In this document: positions 5,939-8,632 of the stretch, one piece after another
Position numbering within the stretch: position 1 is the stretch's first letter
How the letters are laid out: the number at the start of each line of letters is the position of its first letter
Assembly: GCA_021845835.1 (NCBI GenBank)
Contig: JAJZVE010000163.1
Span: forward strand, 1-8,632
DNA: 8,632 nt
Direction: 5' to 3'
From: Pseudomonadota bacterium
GTDB lineage: Bacteria; Pseudomonadota; Alphaproteobacteria; Acetobacterales; Acetobacteraceae
The notes under the pieces: model-generated
Told to the model about the DNA's origin: nothing
Seen by the model: only the letters and a program-made list of their open reading frames with translations
Databases searched by the model: none
Translations under genes and position numbers: made by a program

Positions 5939-6925
5939 ATGCATGTCCTGATCATCGGTGCGGCGGGAATGATCGGCCGCAAGCTGGCCAGCCGGCTGGC
6001 TGCGGACGGTGCGCTGGGTGGGCGGGCGATCACGGCGCTGTCGCTCGTGGACGTGATCGCGCCGGAGCCGCCGGCAGGCGTGCAGGCCCGCGTGGCCACG
6101 GAGGCGCTGGACCTGTCCGCGCCCGGCGGCGCCGCGCGCAGCATCGCCGGGCGGCCGGACGTGATCTTCCACCTCGCCGCGATCGTCTCCGGCGAGGCGG
6201 AGGCGGATTTCGAGAAGGGCTATCGCATCAACCTCGACGGCACGCGCGCGCTGTTCGAGGCGATCCGGCTGGAAGGCGCGCGCCAGCCGTACGCGCCGCG
6301 CGTGGTGTTCACCTCCTCCATCGCCGTGTTCGGTGCGCCGTTCCCCGACGCGATCGGCGACGAGTTTTTCACCACACCGCTCACCAGCTACGGCACGCAG
6401 AAGGCGATCGACGAGCTGCTGCTGGCGGACTATTCGCGCCGCGGCCTGTTTGACGGCATCGGCATCCGCCTGCCCACCATCTGCATCCGTCCCGGCACGC
6501 CGAACAAGGCGGCGTCCGGCTTCTTCTCCAACATCCTGCGCGAGCCGCTGTCGGGCAAGGAAGCGGTGCTGCCGGTCGGGGAGGACGTGCGCCACTGGCA
6601 CGCCAGCCCGCGCGCCGCGGTCGGCTTCCTGCTGCATGCCGCGACGCTGGACACGGCGCCGCTCGGCGCGCGGCGCAACCTGACCATGCCGGGCCTGTCG
6701 GCGACGGTCGGCGAGCAGATCGCGGCGCTGCGGCGCGTCGCCGGCGAGCAGGCGGTGCGGCTGATCCGCCGCGAACCCGACCCGGTGATCGCCGGCATCG
6801 TCGCCGGCTGGCCGCGCAACTTCGACCCGCGGCGCGCCGAGGCGCTCGGCTTCCGGGCCGAACGCTCGTTCGAGGAGATCATCCGCGTCCACGTCGAGGA
6901 TGAACTCGGCGGCAAGCTGCCGTGA
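5939..6925 (+). CDS. denD: D-erythronate dehydrogenase-like NAD-dependent SDR protein (DenD)
   Basis: DenD oxidises C2 of D-erythronate to 2-oxo-tetronate with NAD+, the first step of D-erythronate breakdown in the cytoplasm. This 328-residue extended short-chain dehydrogenase has the Rossmann GAAGMIG loop (7-13) and Asp39 at the end of strand 2, which favours NAD over NADP. It also has the FHLAAIVSGEAEADF stretch (77-91) that I associate with DenD, the catalytic Ser126/127 region (FTSSIAVFG, 124-132) and Tyr151-x3-Lys155 in YGTQK. RLPTICIRPGTPN (177-189) and a conserved REPLSG segment (201-206) follow. The start is fixed by the GGGAGGG at 5925-5931. It is transcribed away from the LarA-like gene, and a TPR protein follows after 6 bases. 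The usual partner genes (OtnK kinase, OtnC decarboxylase, OtnI isomerase) are absent here, so the substrate could be a related aldonate. Confidence 0.87.
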   Translation: MHVLIIGAAGMIGRKLASRLAADGALGGRAITALSLVDVIAPEPPAGVQARVATEALDLSAPGGAARSIAGRPDVIFHLAAIVSGEAEADFEKGYRINLDGTRALFEAIRLEGARQPYAPRVVFTSSIAVFGAPFPDAIGDEFFTTPLTSYGTQKAIDELLLADYSRRGLFDGIGIRLPTICIRPGTPNKAASGFFSNILREPLSGKEAVLPVGEDVRHWHASPRAAVGFLLHAATLDTAPLGARRNLTMPGLSATVGEQIAALRRVAGEQAVRLIRREPDPVIAGIVAGWPRNFDPRRAEALGFRAERSFEEIIRVHVEDELGGKLP

Positions 6926-6931
6926 CATGAC

Positions 6932-8404
6932 GTGACCGGGCCGGCCGACGCCGACGCGCGCAGCGACCTCGGCAATCTGTTGCTGGCGCAGGGGCGGGCG
7001 AAGGACGCGGCGGCGGAACTCGCGGCGGTCGCCGCGCTGTGCCCGGACCACGCGCCGTCGCGCTACAACTTCGGCAACGCCCTGCTCGCCGCCGGCCGCG
7101 CGGCGGAGGCGGAGACGCAGTTCCGCGCCGCGCTGTGCCGCGATCCCGCGCATGCCGGCGCGCACAACAATCTCGGCAACGCCCTGCGCACGCTCGGGCG
7201 GGTCGAGGAGGCGGCGGAAAGCTACCGGCGCGCCATCGCGCTGCGGCCCGATCTTGCCGGCGCGCACAACAATCTCGGCTCGGCGCTGCTGGCACTGCAG
7301 CGGCCGGAGCAGGCGGCGGCGGCATTGCGGGAGGCCCTGCGTCGGCACCCGGACTATGCGGAGGCGTGCAACAACCTCGGTGGTGCGCTGCTGGCGCTGG
7401 ATCGGCCGGAGGAGGCGATCGGCTGGTTCCGCCGCGCCGTCGCGCTGGATGCGGGGCAGGCGCAGGCGCGCTTCGGCGAGAGCCTCGCGCTGCTGGCGCT
7501 CGGGCGCTACCGCGAAGGCTGGGAGGCGTACGAAAGCCGCTGGCTCGACCCGCGCTTTTGCGAGGATGAGCGCAGCTACGATATGCCGCTGTGGCGCAAC
7601 GCGCCGGACCAGCGGCTTGCCGGGCGCACGCTGCTGCTGCATGCCGAGCAGGGGCTGGGCGACACGATCCAGTTCGTGCGCTACGCCAAGCTGCTGCGGC
7701 GGCTGGGCGCGCGCGTGGTGCTGGAAGTGCAGGCGCCGCTGCTGCCGCTGCTGGGTGGACTTGCAGATGCCGTGATCGCGGCCGGCGCCGAATTGCCGCC
7801 CTGCGACCTGCATTGCCCGCTGCTGAGCCTGCCGCGCGCCTTCGGCACCGAGCTGCCGACGGTGCCGGCGGAGAGTCCGTATCTGCACGCCGACCCGGCG
7901 CGGCGCGCGCGGTGGCGCGACGTGCTCGGGCCGCGCACGCGACCGCGCGTCGGACTGGTGATCTCCGGCAGCGCGGAGCATCCTGAGGACACGCTGCGCT
8001 CCATTCCGGCGGCGACGCTGCGCCCGCTGCTGACCTTGCCGAACGTCGAATTCCATGTCGTGCAGACGGAATTGCGCGACCAGGACGCCGCGGTGCTGCA
8101 TGGGCTTCCCGGCGTGCGCCTCCATGCCGAACGGCTCGCCGACTTTGCCGACACCGCGGCGCTGCTGGCGGAGCTTGATCTGCTGGTCAGCGTCGATACC
8201 GCGGTCGCGCATCTCGGCGGCGCGCTCGGCCGTCCGGTGTGGCTGCTGCTGCAGGCGAGCGCGGATTTCCGCTGGCTGCGCGTGCGCGAGGACAGCCCGT
8301 GGTACCCGACCCTGCGCCTGTTCCGCCAGAGCGAGCCGCGGCGGTGGGAGCCGGTGGTGGCGCGCGTCGCCGCGGCGCTGCGGGGGCGCTACGACGCCGG
8401 CTGA
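6932..8404 (+). CDS. TPR protein with GT9-like glycosyltransferase domain
   Basis: The 490-residue protein starts almost at once with tetratricopeptide repeats. Five full 34-residue units lie at 7-40, 41-74, 75-108, 109-142 and 143-176, followed by a degenerate sixth (about 177-203). A GT-B-like C-terminal domain follows, with LLLHAEQGLGDTIQFVRY (234-251) and the donor-side motif SVDTAVAHLGGALGRPVW (420-437). The closing WLRVREDSPWYPTLRLFRQ (448-466) is typical of bacterial TPR glycosyltransferase-like proteins. The usual GNPxHxND-type loop reads ISGSAEHPEDTLRSIP (344-359), a divergent form. Start is GTG 6932, 6 bases after the denD stop; no strong ribosome binding site is seen, so translation is probably coupled to denD. 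An in-frame TGA (the denD stop) prevents an earlier start. There is no signal peptide. Acceptor is unknown; flagellin or cell-surface glycan modification are possibilities from the wider family. Confidence 0.88.
   Translation: MTGPADADARSDLGNLLLAQGRAKDAAAELAAVAALCPDHAPSRYNFGNALLAAGRAAEAETQFRAALCRDPAHAGAHNNLGNALRTLGRVEEAAESYRRAIALRPDLAGAHNNLGSALLALQRPEQAAAALREALRRHPDYAEACNNLGGALLALDRPEEAIGWFRRAVALDAGQAQARFGESLALLALGRYREGWEAYESRWLDPRFCEDERSYDMPLWRNAPDQRLAGRTLLLHAEQGLGDTIQFVRYAKLLRRLGARVVLEVQAPLLPLLGGLADAVIAAGAELPPCDLHCPLLSLPRAFGTELPTVPAESPYLHADPARRARWRDVLGPRTRPRVGLVISGSAEHPEDTLRSIPAATLRPLLTLPNVEFHVVQTELRDQDAAVLHGLPGVRLHAERLADFADTAALLAELDLLVSVDTAVAHLGGALGRPVWLLLQASADFRWLRVREDSPWYPTLRLFRQSEPRRWEPVVARVAAALRGRYDAG
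7154..7279 (+). repeat. Intragenic TPR-coding direct repeat
   Basis: An exact 24-base word occurs at 7154-7177 and again at 7256-7279, offset by 102 bases, which is one 34-codon TPR unit. It encodes AGAHNNLG in both copies (start of the third and fourth repeats). Sharing at every codon's third base suggests recent duplication or gene conversion within the TPR array. Confidence 0.75.
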
Positions 8405-8632
8405 ATCTGCGCCTGCAGCGTCCGCGCGCGCCGCGCCAGCACCTCGTCGAGCCAGTCGCTGCGCATCTCCGGCACCGAGGACAGCAGCAATTCGGTGTAC
8501 GGATGCAAGGGCGGGGCAAACACCTGCGCGGTCTCGCCGCGCGCGACCAGCTTGCCTTTCAGCATCACCGCAACCCTGTTGGCGATGCGTTTCACCGTGC
8601 CGAGGTCGTGCGTGATGAACAGGTAGGCGATG
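8389..8632 (-). CDS. Oligopeptide/dipeptide-type ABC transporter ATPase, C-terminal part
   Basis: Only the last 80 or so codons are inside the window; the gene continues past the right edge. The reading frame begins IAYLFITHDLGTVKRIANRV, which contains the switch histidine (ITHDL) that ends an ABC nucleotide-binding domain. VAVMLKGKLVARGETAQVF follows, then HPYTELLLSSVP, the hallmark of the C-terminal extension found in Dpp/Opp-type ATPases, then a short basic tail. It would energise import of peptides or similar solutes at the inner membrane. It may be the second half of a fused two-domain ATPase or a DppF/OppF subunit; the rest of the gene is needed to tell. Its stop (8389-8391) lies within the 3' end of the convergent TPR gene, giving a 16-bp tail overlap. 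A GTG at 8595 is internal, not a start. Confidence 0.88.
   Translation of the reverse strand, partial: IAYLFITHDLGTVKRIANRVAVMLKGKLVARGETAQVFAPPLHPYTELLLSSVPEMRSDWLDEVLARRARTLQAQIQPAS

Noticed and set aside
5921..8212. 763-codon open frame on the - strand across denD and the TPR gene
   Set aside because: It is Arg/Gln/Ala-rich with no domain resemblance and lies opposite two well-supported genes; it comes from GC-rich codon use.
8389..8595. Separate 68-residue protein starting at GTG 8595
   Set aside because: The frame stays open to the window edge and the residues before the GTG (ITHDLGT) are the conserved end of an ABC ATPase domain, so this is the tail of a larger gene.

Overview
This is a very GC-rich chromosomal window with dense, mostly non-accessory genes. 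Gene content, strong GC3 bias and the small membrane protein next to htpX suggest an alphaproteobacterium, perhaps Rhodospirillales/Acetobacteraceae. That placement is inferred from protein style, not from a marker gene. I see no rRNA, tRNA, CRISPR array, insertion sequence, phage gene or integration site.

Layout. Positions 1-329 hold no confident gene; they contain a strong hairpin (81-104) and a doubtful small hydrophobic reading frame. A full-length P2-type cation-transporting ATPase follows on the + strand (330-2993). It converges on the M48 zinc metalloprotease gene htpX (3031-3900, - strand), which lies 60 bp downstream of a small two-helix membrane protein gene on the same strand (3961-4251). 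The 260-bp gap 4252-4511 is non-coding as far as I can see but contains two close hairpins (4365-4389 and 4400-4427).

The most interesting part is a divergent pair. On the - strand is a nickel-pincer LarA-family 2-hydroxyacid racemase/epimerase (4512-5789), with every active-site residue I can recall in place. On the + strand is a DenD-type D-erythronate dehydrogenase (5939-6925). They share a 149-bp intergenic region with a ribosome binding site for each gene, a weak candidate promoter and a 17-bp inverted repeat that could be an operator. I infer that the pair handles a C4 (or similar) sugar acid: the LarA homologue would invert C2 and DenD would oxidise the C2-R epimer to the 2-oxo acid.

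Six bases after denD a TPR protein with a GT9/GT-B-like C-terminal domain begins (6932-8404). Its 3' end overlaps by 16 bp the convergent 3' end of an oligopeptide/dipeptide-type ABC transporter ATPase that runs off the right edge (8389-8632, - strand).

Nothing here is clearly a new defence, mobile or regulatory system. The best lead is the LarA-DenD pair as a possible epimerase-dehydrogenase route for sugar acids.
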